The notes under the pieces are model-generated. The model was not told where the DNA came from, did not search any database, and worked only from the letters and a program-made list of their open reading frames with translations. From the NCBI GenBank assembly GCA_038230275.1, contig JBBRNO010000167.1:1-13099 (forward strand): DNA of 13,099 nucleotides, written 5' to 3'. Numbering within the stretch: position 1 is the first letter of the stretch; the number at the start of each line of letters is the position of its first letter. Source of the stretch: JANXXV01 sp038230275 (lineage in GTDB: Bacteria; Acidobacteriota; Terriglobia; Bryobacterales; Bryobacteraceae). A program made the position numbers and the translations under genes. Shown here piece after piece: positions 1 through 7,424 of the stretch.

Positions 1-467
1 GCGGGCAGCGAATATTGGATGTTCTTGTTCTCGCAGCCGCCGCCCTTCAGGATCAGCTTCACTTCGATCTCATTCTCTTCCCACTGCTCAAAGTGGATGA
101 CCGGGGTTTCGTGGCCGAGGTTATCGCCGCTGTTCTTGCCGCTGAGGGAATCCACCGAATTGGGCCGGAGCTTACCGCGGCGGGTGGCTTCCGCAACGGC
201 CTCCCGGATCGCCTTCTTCACAACGATCTGACTCACGCCTACGGGAGTGTGCACGACGAACGTCGGCATGCCGGTGTCCTGACAGATGGGGCCTTCATCC
301 TCCACCGCCATATCGATGTTGGAGGCGATGATGTTGAGCGCCTGGCTGGCCTGGGTGTCCGGAGTTTCCTGTTGCATGGCGAGGCCCATGGCGGCGCGGA
401 CATCGGGCGGAAGATTGGTCGAGGTCTGGGTGATGAGCTCGATCAGGCTGTTGGTTAAGAATTCCAT
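1..467 (-). CDS. Fumarate hydratase class I, N-terminal part (partial)
   Basis: This is the first 155 residues of a class I (iron-sulfur) fumarase or tartrate dehydratase alpha-type protein; the rest lies beyond the left edge. The family interconverts fumarate and malate in the cytoplasm, using a 4Fe-4S cluster. Visible family motifs are ICQDTGMP (residues 61-68, candidate cluster ligand Cys62), LSGKNSGDNLGHETP (108-122) and KGGGCENKN (141-149, candidate ligand Cys145). The ATG at 467-465 gives MEFLTNSLIELI, a normal start for this family. No clear Shine-Dalgarno precedes it. The start lies only 5 bp after the stop of the upstream adaptor gene, so translation may be coupled. Whether this is a one-piece fumarase or the alpha subunit of a two-part enzyme cannot be decided from the fragment. 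The L(+)-tartrate dehydratase alpha subunit is the main alternative. Confidence 0.9.
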   Translation of the reverse strand, partial: MEFLTNSLIELITQTSTNLPPDVRAAMGLAMQQETPDTQASQALNIIASNIDMAVEDEGPICQDTGMPTFVVHTPVGVSQIVVKKAIREAVAEATRRGKLRPNSVDSLSGKNSGDNLGHETPVIHFEQWEENEIEVKLILKGGGCENKNIQYSLP

Positions 468-472
468 TGTGC

Positions 473-1504
473 TTATGTTATCTTGATCCTGACTTGCGCT
501 GTGAGGCCGGGTTTCACGGCCGGATCGGGACTGGTGAACTCGACGGTTACCTGTCCCTTTTCCACCTTCTTCACTTCGGCTGAGAGGGGCTCGTTTTGTG
601 CCTCCGACACCGTTATTACCGCTGTCTGGCCGGGATGGATGCGGGCCAGGACCGGGGGCGGCGGCTCCAGTATGACGGCCAACCGGGTTAGATCGGTGGC
701 AATCTGGAAGAGATCCTTCATGCTGCGATCGACCGGGTCGCCGGGGTTTCCGCGACGCCCTACGACCACCCCGTCCACGGGCGCGTGGACTTCGGCCGCG
801 GCCAGATCCGCCTTGGCTACCTCCAGTTCGCGACTCCTTTCTTCGACGGTCTTCCTGGCGGCATCCTGTTCCTTGAGCAGGGCCTCGATGCGGGCCTCTA
901 CCTGTTGCGCCAGGGAATCGGCGCTGATGGATTCGGCCTGGTTGGTGAGGTATTCCTTCTCCGCTTTTTCAAACGTCAGGCGGGGCGTTGCGCCTGCGGC
1001 GAGCAGAATTTTCTGCCGCTGGTAGAGCTTTTCGGAGCGGTCGAATTCGGTCTTCAAGCGGCTGGCCACGGCGCGCGCCCGAGAGACCTCGAGGCGTCCG
1101 GCGATGAGGGATGCATCCAGGTCGTTCAGACGATTGGCGGCTCGTTCGGCCACCTGGATGGCCTGCTGCTCGCGGCCGCTGAGCGCATCGCTATTGATTT
1201 GGGCTATTAATTGCCCCTCAAAGATTTCCTGCCCGATTTCGACGTGGAAGACGTCGACAGTTCCTTCTACCGGCGCCGGTACCTCGACCACACGAAGCGC
1301 CTGGATTTTGCCCTCGAGGCTGACGACCGGCTCCAGCACCGGCGGGGCCGGGATGACCGCGGCGGCCTTTTGGACGGGCTTGCCATGCTCACGCCAGAGG
1401 ACGGAGAGAGCACCGGCGCCTACGGCCGCCAGGATGACTACGGCGCCTGCCACCAGCCAGATAACTCCGCTCTTCTTCACAGCTTTGATATACTTCATGA
1501 ACAC
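473..1504 (-). CDS. Membrane-anchored HlyD/RND-type periplasmic adaptor protein
   Basis: This 343-residue protein has the layout of a membrane fusion (adaptor) protein, which links an inner-membrane transporter to an outer-membrane channel. Residues 13-36 form one N-terminal membrane anchor. A first lipoyl half-motif (VPAPVEGTVDVFHVEIGQ, about 75-92) follows, then a long Ala/Glu/Arg-rich helical hairpin (about 105-237). The second lipoyl half (VHAPVDGVVVGRRGNPGD, about 239-256) and a beta-barrel region (about 265-343) complete it. There is no lipobox, so it is held by the transmembrane helix. The GTG at 1504 gives MFMKYIK; the ATG at 1498 (MKYIK) is equally plausible and neither has a strong ribosome binding site. 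No pump or outer-membrane channel gene is next to it, which is unusual for this family, so the partner and substrate are unknown. The fumarase gene follows 5 bp downstream. Confidence 0.85.
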   Translation of the reverse strand: MFMKYIKAVKKSGVIWLVAGAVVILAAVGAGALSVLWREHGKPVQKAAAVIPAPPVLEPVVSLEGKIQALRVVEVPAPVEGTVDVFHVEIGQEIFEGQLIAQINSDALSGREQQAIQVAERAANRLNDLDASLIAGRLEVSRARAVASRLKTEFDRSEKLYQRQKILLAAGATPRLTFEKAEKEYLTNQAESISADSLAQQVEARIEALLKEQDAARKTVEERSRELEVAKADLAAAEVHAPVDGVVVGRRGNPGDPVDRSMKDLFQIATDLTRLAVILEPPPPVLARIHPGQTAVITVSEAQNEPLSAEVKKVEKGQVTVEFTSPDPAVKPGLTAQVRIKIT

Positions 1505-1518
1505 TTGCAGAGTACACT

Positions 1519-1836
1519 ATGAGCAACTTGCGACTCGGTGACATAATCGACGACTACTGCATTAAGTGCCGCCGATTGACCAATCATGCAATCGTGTCAA
1601 TCGTTGAAGACGAGGCAGCGAAGGTCCGCTGCCGCTCCTGCTATTACGATCATAACTACCAGCGGGAACAGATTCCGCCTTCGAAGAAAGACCTGAAGAA
1701 ACTGGAGCTGTTTAACGCCGTGCTGGCCAGCGTAGACCCGAACGCCGCGGTTGTTGAGGGCGAGGGCGAGACGGTGGCGGTGGAGCCCCTTCCGGAGCCG
1801 GCCAAGAAGGCTGCCGGCCGCGGCAAGAAAGCCTAA
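1519..1836 (+). CDS. Small zinc-ribbon-like protein with CxxC/CxxC
   Basis: This is a 105-residue protein of unrecognised function. Two CxxC pairs (Cys14/Cys17 in DYCIKC and Cys38/Cys41 in RCRSC) are 20 residues apart, the spacing of a four-cysteine zinc ribbon. The N-terminal half, including a TNHAI segment between the cysteine pairs, is the probable folded domain. The C-terminal half is charged, ending in an Ala/Pro/Lys-rich tail (EPAKKAAGRGKKA) that looks disordered and could contact nucleic acid. The ATG at 1519 is the natural start. It is divergent from the adaptor gene with only about 14-20 bp between the starts, so at least one promoter must lie inside the neighbouring gene. Its stop overlaps the permease gene's stop by 4 bp, tail to tail. 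A role in transcription or translation is only a guess. Confidence 0.75.
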   Translation: MSNLRLGDIIDDYCIKCRRLTNHAIVSIVEDEAAKVRCRSCYYDHNYQREQIPPSKKDLKKLELFNAVLASVDPNAAVVEGEGETVAVEPLPEPAKKAAGRGKKA

Positions 1837-4052
1837 GTGCGGCGCATTTCGCGCTGGACTTCGTCTATCAGCTGCTGACGGTCTGCTTTGGTTAGATCGC
1901 CTTCCAGGCGGCGAAGCGCCAGGCCTACTACGTCGCGATGATGGAGCTTTGAGCCTACCTCCGCTTCCGCGCTGAGTTTCAGCCAGATTTCATGCAGGCG
2001 TTCTACATCTTCCGGCCAAAGTCTGGGCGGGTGCGGGCCGAGGTTCACGTATACCGACGGCCTGGTTGGGCTGATGATTTCCAGCGAGAATGGATGCCTT
2101 GGTTCGGGGATCCTTTCCCAGGCATTACCGATTCTTTGGGCCAGTTCCTCGGAGGCCATTTTTTCCGAGACACCGGTTACCAGGCGCGAGGCTTGCAGCG
2201 TGGTGGCTGTTTGCACCAGCGCGTCAAAGGGATCCACGGCCGGGACCACCAACAGCTCTACCGGCTTTCCTTCTTTCTCCGCCATCTCCACCACTTTGCT
2301 GAACAGTTCCTGTTCGTAGTCGGAGAAGAGTTGCTCGTTTGTTAATTCGAACTCACCGGCTCCGGTGGTTAGCGGCCGGACGGTCATCACTACAATGTCG
2401 TGACGGCGAAGGTTTGTTTTCTGCAGCACGCGCTTGAGATGACCCATCTGCGCGTTGCCACGAACGGCTACCAGGATGGAGCCGGGCCGGGCATGGAGGT
2501 TGGTGCTGCTGATCTGCGCCTGGTGATCGAGATTGAATTCTTCCAGTCCTTTGGTGCCGGTATTGCGCCGTTTATTGATGCGCTCGGAGATCAGGAACAG
2601 CGCCAGCAGGGCGATGGTGAAGCCGATGCCGTATTTGGTTGCTATCTTCTTCGAGAACAGGTTGGCAATGGCCACGAAGAATAGCGACATGACCGTAAGG
2701 CCGAGTCCGATGGGGATTTCGGTCTTACCGATGTGGATGTTGAAGGGCGTCTTATATTCCTGGTCGTGGCGTTGGAAGCGGAGAGCCAGTACGCCCAACC
2801 CTTTCATGAAGAAGCTCCAGACCACGCCGAATGCGTAGGCTTCGCCTAACAGCAGCACGTCGCCACGGCTGCCCGCAATGGTGACGATCTGCAGTAGCGC
2901 AATCATGGAGACGATGCGGTAGGTGGTGCCGTATTTGCGCTGCGGCTTGCGGAACCAATCGAGGAGAACGCGGTCTTCGGCCACGCGGTTGAGGATGCCG
3001 TTAGCTCCGATGATGGACGTGTTGACCGCGCCGGAGAGGATGAGCGTGCCTACGATTACCACGAATATGTGGAACGCCAACTTCAACAGGGGCGGGCCGG
3101 CCAAGCTCATGGAGAGTCCGCCGATCAGGTTGTCGTAATAATTTGCGCGGATGTTATCCGGGATAATCATCACGGCGAAGAGAGAGACCGATCCGGTGGC
3201 GATCAGCGCGTAGATGCAGACGATGTTGGCAGTGATGCGGAGGTTCTTGAGTTTGGGGGCGGCGATTTCCCGATAGACCTGCGCCAGGGTTTCAAAACCG
3301 CTCATGGCCAGCAAGGTGTGGCCGAATGCGATGACCATGGTCACGGCGGAGAGCTGCGCCCAGAACGTCCCTTCAAACCAACCTAACGATTCCTTGGTGA
3401 AATGAATATTCGACGGCGTTGGCCAAGGGGGCAGTTGCGCGTTGCCGCGGATGAGCAACGTGAGCGGACACCAGATTAACAGGGCTACGACCATGACGGT
3501 GGTTATCTGCATGATGCGCAGGGCCTTGCCGCTGGATTCGTGAATGCCTTTGACGTTGCTCCACCAAAAATAGATTGTGACCACTACACCGAAGAAGGCA
3601 GCGAAGGAATGGGTTTCCAGGCGGAAACTCTGCTGCATGAGCTCACTGATTTCATTGAGCAGGGCACCCAAATAGAGGCCCGCGCTGACTACGCTGATGG
3701 GGCCAGTCAGGATGTAATCGACCACTAGCGCGGACACGGAGAGCTTGGCCATGAATGGCCCCATGCTGTCGCGAACGACAACGTAGACGCCTCCGCGCAC
3801 AAACATGCCGCAGCTTTCCATGTAAATGGACCGCACGGCGAAGCTGAAGAGCATTACGGCGATGACGAACCAGGGGGCGGATTTTCCGATTGCCTGTTCC
3901 GAAATGCCGCCGACGTAGAACATGGTGGAGGCGAGATCGCTGAGCACGATGGCGGCGCCTCGCCAAAAGGAGATGAAGGACAGCGCAACGGTGGTGGCGA
4001 CGACTACCTTGGCGGTGGCGGAGCTTTTCGGCAGTGGTTTTGAGTTCAACAA
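1833..4052 (-). CDS. APC-family amino acid permease with C-terminal universal-stress-like domain
   Basis: From the TTG at 4052 this is 739 residues. The first ~490 are very hydrophobic and resolve into about 12 membrane segments, starting near residues 15-40 and 60-75. Segments such as DYILTGPISVVSAGLYLG (112-129) and FGHTLLAMSGFETLAQVYRE (243-262) are typical of APC amino acid/polyamine transporters. From about residue 520 a soluble domain begins (PGSILVAVRGN) with the alternating strand/helix pattern of a universal stress protein, running to about 660. A charged helical tail follows to the end. Substrate cannot be read from sequence. The start is uncertain. The reading frame stays open for another 475 codons antisense to the neighbouring CCA enzyme gene, but that extension is Arg/His/Pro/Gln-rich and unlike real protein. 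GAGGG lies 12 nt before the TTG, a longer gap than usual. The next in-frame ATG upstream (4157) would overlap the divergent gene. Confidence 0.85.
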   Translation of the reverse strand: MLNSKPLPKSSATAKVVVATTVALSFISFWRGAAIVLSDLASTMFYVGGISEQAIGKSAPWFVIAVMLFSFAVRSIYMESCGMFVRGGVYVVVRDSMGPFMAKLSVSALVVDYILTGPISVVSAGLYLGALLNEISELMQQSFRLETHSFAAFFGVVVTIYFWWSNVKGIHESSGKALRIMQITTVMVVALLIWCPLTLLIRGNAQLPPWPTPSNIHFTKESLGWFEGTFWAQLSAVTMVIAFGHTLLAMSGFETLAQVYREIAAPKLKNLRITANIVCIYALIATGSVSLFAVMIIPDNIRANYYDNLIGGLSMSLAGPPLLKLAFHIFVVIVGTLILSGAVNTSIIGANGILNRVAEDRVLLDWFRKPQRKYGTTYRIVSMIALLQIVTIAGSRGDVLLLGEAYAFGVVWSFFMKGLGVLALRFQRHDQEYKTPFNIHIGKTEIPIGLGLTVMSLFFVAIANLFSKKIATKYGIGFTIALLALFLISERINKRRNTGTKGLEEFNLDHQAQISSTNLHARPGSILVAVRGNAQMGHLKRVLQKTNLRRHDIVVMTVRPLTTGAGEFELTNEQLFSDYEQELFSKVVEMAEKEGKPVELLVVPAVDPFDALVQTATTLQASRLVTGVSEKMASEELAQRIGNAWERIPEPRHPFSLEIISPTRPSVYVNLGPHPPRLWPEDVERLHEIWLKLSAEAEVGSKLHHRDVVGLALRRLEGDLTKADRQQLIDEVQREMRRT

Positions 4053-4091
4053 GTTTATGGCGCTACCCTCGGATATTCTACGATCATTAGT

Positions 4092-5411
4092 ATGATGCCC
4101 ACGACTGGACCCGACCTTGCGCGACGAATCGTCGCGTCTCTGCGCTCGCTGGGACATCAAGCCTACTTCGTGGGAGGCTGCGTACGAGATCTTTTGCTCA
4201 AGGTTAACCCGAAGGACTACGACATTGCTACCGACGCGCTTCCGGTGGATGTGGAGCGGCTGTTTCCCGGGACGCTGCAAGTGGGTGCGCACTTCGGGGT
4301 AATGATTGTCCGCGAGGGGGATGCGCAGGTGGAAGTGGCGACATTCCGCAGCGATCACAACTACGTGGATGGACGGCATCCGTCGGAGGTTCTGTTTGAA
4401 ACGGATCCACGCAAAGATGTTTTGCGCAGGGATTTCACGATTAACGCGCTGCTGATGGACCCGGAGAGCGGGGAGGTGCTGGACTACGTGGGCGGCCGGG
4501 AAGACTTGGCGGACGGAGTGATCCGCGCGATTGGCGACCCGGAGCAGCGGTTTCGCGAAGACCATTTGCGATTGCTGCGCGCGGTGCGATTCGCGGCGCG
4601 GCTGGGCTTCGAGATTGAGAGCGTGACCGAAGGCGCGATGATCCGGTTGAGTCCGCTGATTCTGGATGTGGCGGCGGAGCGGAATCGGGATGAGCTGGTG
4701 CGGATCCTCACGGAGGGTGGGGCGCGGCGGGGGTTTGAGATGCTTTTCCGGACTGGGTTGTTGCGCCAGTTGCTGTCGGAAATTGTGGCCCTGCGCGGGG
4801 TGGAACAGCCGCCGGAATATCATCCGGAGGGCGACGTTTGGACGCACACGATGATCATGTTGGAGGGACTGCGGGAGCCTTCGCCGACGCTGGCGCTGGG
4901 CGTGCTGTTGCACGACGTGGGCAAGCCTGGGACGTTTCGAGTGGCCGACCGCATCCGGTTTGATGGGCATGTGGACCTTGGTGTGGAATTGACTCGCGGG
5001 ATCATGGCGCGGTTCCGGTTCTCTAACGATGAGGCGCGGCAAGTGGAGGCGCTGGTGTCGAACCATATGAAATTCATGGACACGACGCGGATGAAGGAGA
5101 GTACGTTGAAGCGGTTTCTGCGGCTGCCTGAGATGGATGAGCATTTGGAACTGCATCGGATGGATTGCTTGTCTAGCCATGGATCGCTGGCGAATTATGA
5201 TTTTGTGCGGGAGAAGCGGACCGAGTTTGGGGCGGCGAAGATTGCTCCGGCGCGGTTGGTTACGGGAGAAGATCTGCTGGCGGCGGGTTATCGGGCCGGG
5301 CCTGCGTTTGGGCGCGTGTTGGCCGACGTGGAGGACGCGCAATTGGAGGGGCGGGTACGGAGCAAGGAAGAAGGGTTGGCACTGGCGCGGCGGCTGTTGG
5401 CGGATGGCTAG
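4092..5411 (+). CDS. CCA tRNA nucleotidyltransferase / poly(A) polymerase-type enzyme with HD domain
   Basis: This 439-residue cytoplasmic enzyme belongs to the class II nucleotidyltransferases that add CCA to tRNA 3' ends; some relatives are poly(A) polymerases. The head domain shows FVGGCVRDLLL (26-36), the metal-binding pair in DYD (Asp42, Asp44), RRDFTINAL (112-120) and DYVGGREDL (131-139). EDHLRLLRAVRFAAR (156-170) and the neck motif ERNRDEL (196-202) follow. The second half carries an HD phosphohydrolase-type domain with LLHDVGKP (His274-Asp275) and DGHVDLG (His293), as in HD-containing members of the family. CCA addition is the most likely job, but A-only or CC-only activity in a split system cannot be excluded from this window. 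The ATG at 4092 is followed directly by a second ATG, and either could be used. It is divergent from the permease across a gap of about 39 bp. Confidence 0.93.
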   Translation: MMPTTGPDLARRIVASLRSLGHQAYFVGGCVRDLLLKVNPKDYDIATDALPVDVERLFPGTLQVGAHFGVMIVREGDAQVEVATFRSDHNYVDGRHPSEVLFETDPRKDVLRRDFTINALLMDPESGEVLDYVGGREDLADGVIRAIGDPEQRFREDHLRLLRAVRFAARLGFEIESVTEGAMIRLSPLILDVAAERNRDELVRILTEGGARRGFEMLFRTGLLRQLLSEIVALRGVEQPPEYHPEGDVWTHTMIMLEGLREPSPTLALGVLLHDVGKPGTFRVADRIRFDGHVDLGVELTRGIMARFRFSNDEARQVEALVSNHMKFMDTTRMKESTLKRFLRLPEMDEHLELHRMDCLSSHGSLANYDFVREKRTEFGAAKIAPARLVTGEDLLAAGYRAGPAFGRVLADVEDAQLEGRVRSKEEGLALARRLLADG

Positions 5412-5463
5412 GCCGACACTTTGGGCTTGGTTGCTTTTCGTGCGGACGGATTGGGCGCGGCGG

Positions 5464-6105
5464 TTACATGGTGGTGGGGTCATTTTCTCCTTTTTCGGGC
5501 GGTTCCGGGTTGGGTTTGGGGGTTTTGGACCGCTGTTGGAGCTGGATTTCGGTTTGTTCCGCGAAATTGCTTTCGGGTGCTTGCGGTGCTTCGATTTCCA
5601 CTGCTTGCGGTTTGGTTTGGCGGGCGGCTTGTAGCGCTTTCAACTCTTTCCAGGCTCTGAAAAACGAACGTTCGAAGCGGGCGTCGTAGCGGTAGTAGCG
5701 GCCTAGCATGTCGTTTTCAGCGGCATCGTGCGCGGCGCTCAGGTGTAGGGTGTCGCCGGTGGTCAGGCCCTTGTATGTTTTTTCCAGGTGCTTTGAGATT
5801 GTGAGGTGGTTGCTGGCGAAGAGGCCGGTTTCCATTTGGATGATTCGCTGGCGGCGCCAGTAGGAGTCGGCTATCTGGTTGACCAGCATTTGCTCCATTA
5901 GGCCTTGGGGTTGGAGGTCGAGGTGGAGTTGGGCGAGGTAGTCGTCAAAGACGGTTTGGTCTTCGAGGCTGGGGATCACCGGGTGCTGGGCACAGAGGCC
6001 ATGCTTGAGCGCGTTGTGGCGGACGGCGGCGCGTCCGGTTGGGGTGTTGGGGCCGCCTTTTCTTCCGTTGCGGCGGTTGGCTTGGATCTGCTTTTTGGAT
6101 GCCAT
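5464..6105 (-). CDS. Conserved protein with 'ANRRN...NALKHGL' N-terminus, function unknown
   Basis: This is a 213-residue soluble protein that I recognise as a type but cannot assign a function. The N-terminus (MASKKQIQANRRNGRKGG, then TPTGRAAVRHNALKHGL) is very basic. It matches a signature I know from many hypothetical proteins in Acidobacteria and Planctomycetes, often in several copies per genome. Residues about 45-160 are predicted mostly helical (for example ADSYWRRQRIIQMETGLF). The last ~50 residues are Pro/Gln/Glu/Lys-rich and probably disordered. The ATG at 6105 places the conserved signature right at the N-terminus, which supports it, although no good ribosome binding site is nearby. 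It faces the CCA enzyme gene tail to tail with a 52 bp gap and has the gene-poor stretch upstream. A nucleic-acid-binding role would fit the basic start but is inference. Confidence 0.7.
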   Translation of the reverse strand: MASKKQIQANRRNGRKGGPNTPTGRAAVRHNALKHGLCAQHPVIPSLEDQTVFDDYLAQLHLDLQPQGLMEQMLVNQIADSYWRRQRIIQMETGLFASNHLTISKHLEKTYKGLTTGDTLHLSAAHDAAENDMLGRYYRYDARFERSFFRAWKELKALQAARQTKPQAVEIEAPQAPESNFAEQTEIQLQQRSKTPKPNPEPPEKGENDPTTM

Positions 6106-6328
6106 GGATTGTGTACGTTTGCCTTTTCTTAGATTTCGATCTGGGCTTACTTTAGTGGTTGGGTGTTTGGGGCCGTTGGAGAATTGGCTGTAAGTTGTTG
6201 TTGGGGTTGAGGCGATTTATTGAAGATTGCGGTGACTCGAAAAACTTCTATCGCTCGGGCGGTTTATGGGATAAACGGCTTGCTGCCAGAGTTGGTATTG
6301 CAATTCTCTTTCGGAGCTGGTGGTGAAA

Positions 6329-6690
6329 ATGGGTCAATTGACGCGGAGTTCTTCCCGTCCTTGGGGCATAGCCGTTTCGACGATTCTGCTTCCTGCGGTC
6401 AACTTGGATACGGTGATATTCCTGCGGTGGGATGAGCCGGATTCCGGGGGTTGGCGGCGTTCATCGGACTTTACCTCTGTTGCACCGCGGTTTTGATTCA
6501 CGCCTGCTGGATGGGCGATTCTGAATCGTTCGCTGGTTATGCTGCTGTGGGAGGCGGAGTTTACCCGATACAGGGGATTGCCGAGAGTGTGCTGGCGGTG
6601 GGGCTGCTTGTTTATTTATATTCGGCGGGTGTTCGCGCGTGGTTGGCGAATGCGCGGCAGGCTGGCGGGCGGTGTGGGGATTTTAGCTGA
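6329..6690 (+). pseudogene. Possible remnant of a small multi-pass membrane protein gene
   Basis: Two overlapping frames together could encode a ~120-residue membrane protein. The frame from the ATG at 6329 gives a hydrophobic stretch (GIAVSTILLPAVNLDTVIFL) and stops at 6494-6496. A different frame, open from 6436, gives two more hydrophobic stretches (LAAFIGLYLCCTAVLIHACW, and GIAESVLAVGLLVYLYSAGV), then stops at 6688-6690. Joining them needs a frameshift somewhere between 6436 and 6493. I do not recognise a family, and hydrophobic runs can arise by chance, so this is a weak call. Confidence 0.2.
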
Positions 6691-6812
6691 ATGGTCACTG
6701 ATGGGGTGAATGAGTTTTCCGCGTGGTGGGTGGACGTCGATGGGTAATGGCTCCCTTGCCGGATGCCGTGAGGGGTGTTGCTAAGGGGGGTGTTGTGGGT
6801 AGTGGAAAATCA

Positions 6813-6851
6813 ATTGGCCGCCGATGGACGCGGATAAACGCGGATTATGAA
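6813..6851 (+). repeat. Period-10 intergenic repeat, copy 1
   Basis: Begins ATTGGCCGCCGATGGACGCG and continues with a further ACGCGGAT unit. The core repeats roughly every 10 bp (GATGGACGCG, GATAAACGCG, GATTATGAA). It matches copy 2 at 6992-7030 at 31 of 39 positions by hand alignment. Repeats of this 'ACGCGGAT/ACGCAGAT' style are, from memory, scattered through intergenic DNA of Acidobacteria, Planctomycetes and Verrucomicrobia, where they create spurious small ORFs. Confidence 0.7.
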
Positions 6852-6991
6852 GTTTGCAGTCGTGGGGAGACTGCACCGGCGGCTGGCGGGCTCCACAAAG
6901 GCCGACGCGCACTCCCGGATCGCCCAGTTTAACTGAAATTCAGAAGCGGTTTGGGGTATAGAGATTGACTCGGCTGAAGCGAGGAAGATCT

Positions 6992-7030
6992 ATTGGCCGC
7001 AGATGCACGCAGATGCACGCGGATAAGAAA
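6992..7030 (+). repeat. Period-10 intergenic repeat, copy 2
   Basis: Begins ATTGGCCGCAGATGCACGCA and contains two exact tandem AGATGCACGC units (7001-7010, 7011-7020) followed by GGATAAG. It lies in the same orientation as copy 1, 179 bp further on. The first 9 bases (ATTGGCCGC) and the ACGCGGAT block are identical between copies, which points to a shared origin and not to chance. Confidence 0.75.
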
Positions 7031-7401
7031 AATGGATTGTTGCTGTCACCGGTCGACCTGATGGAGGTGGGACTCGATTGGGTAACTGGTCTGTTCTGGC
7101 CTGATGCAGTCGGTTGTAGTAGTGTCTGGTTGTTAACGGAAGAAGACTTAGGAGTGCCAGGGCGCGTATGGCGAATGCCGAGGGGTCCGGGGTGGCTGTC
7201 TCTGTGGCTTCTTGAACCAGGAAATTTGGCCGAAAAGCCCTTGCGAGATCTCGGCGTCCAGGTTTGGGATGGCGAGAGAATCCGTGCCGATCGGAGCTCA
7301 GGTTTGGGGGCGATTGTTGACGTGTGATGCGAGTGTATGAGATTCCGGCGGTTAGAGTGTCACGACCGTCGACGCCTTGGGAATGTTCGATTTCAACGGA
7401 G

Positions 7402-7415
7402 GCGGCTTAAGCCGC
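7402..7415. terminator. Palindromic hairpin 9 bp beyond the epimerase-like gene
   Basis: GCGGCTTAAGCCGC is a perfect 14 bp palindrome that can fold as a 5 bp GC-only stem with a TTAA loop. It starts 9 bp after the TAG stop of the minus-strand gene ending at 7425, so it may help end transcription or protect the mRNA 3' end. There is no T-tract after it, so it is not a classic intrinsic terminator. It could also be part of a dispersed repeat. Confidence 0.35.
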
Positions 7416-7424
7416 GGCACGGGG

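Larger units (their letters stand above)
6106..7424. other. Gene-poor stretch with repeats and possible gene remnant
   Basis: About 1.3 kb lies between the two flanking minus-strand genes with no convincing intact gene. The short open frames on the plus strand are low-complexity or run through the period-10 repeats, so I do not call them. What I do see are two copies of a ~39 bp repeat (from 6813 and 6992), a possible frameshifted small membrane protein gene (6329-6690) and a 14 bp palindrome (7402-7415). No tRNA, rRNA or riboswitch-like fold was recognised. I would read it as decayed or spacer DNA. Confidence 0.6.

Noticed and set aside
785..1210. Plus-strand frames opposite the adaptor gene
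   Set aside because: They are shadows of the adaptor's coiled-coil codons with no independent support.
5412..5463. Terminator between the convergent CCA enzyme and unknown-function genes
   Set aside because: I could not find a stable hairpin or T-tract in this gap.
4059..5483. Open reading frame of about 475 codons antisense to the CCA enzyme gene, in frame with the permease
   Set aside because: Its product is Arg/His/Pro/Gln-rich with no membrane or domain pattern, and it lies wholly over a clearly real gene. It is a by-product of codon bias in GC-rich DNA.
6965..7327. 120-codon plus-strand frame
   Set aside because: It begins in the period-10 repeat, has no recognisable domain and is rich in Trp/Gly/Leu without pattern. 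Such repeats are a known source of false ORFs.
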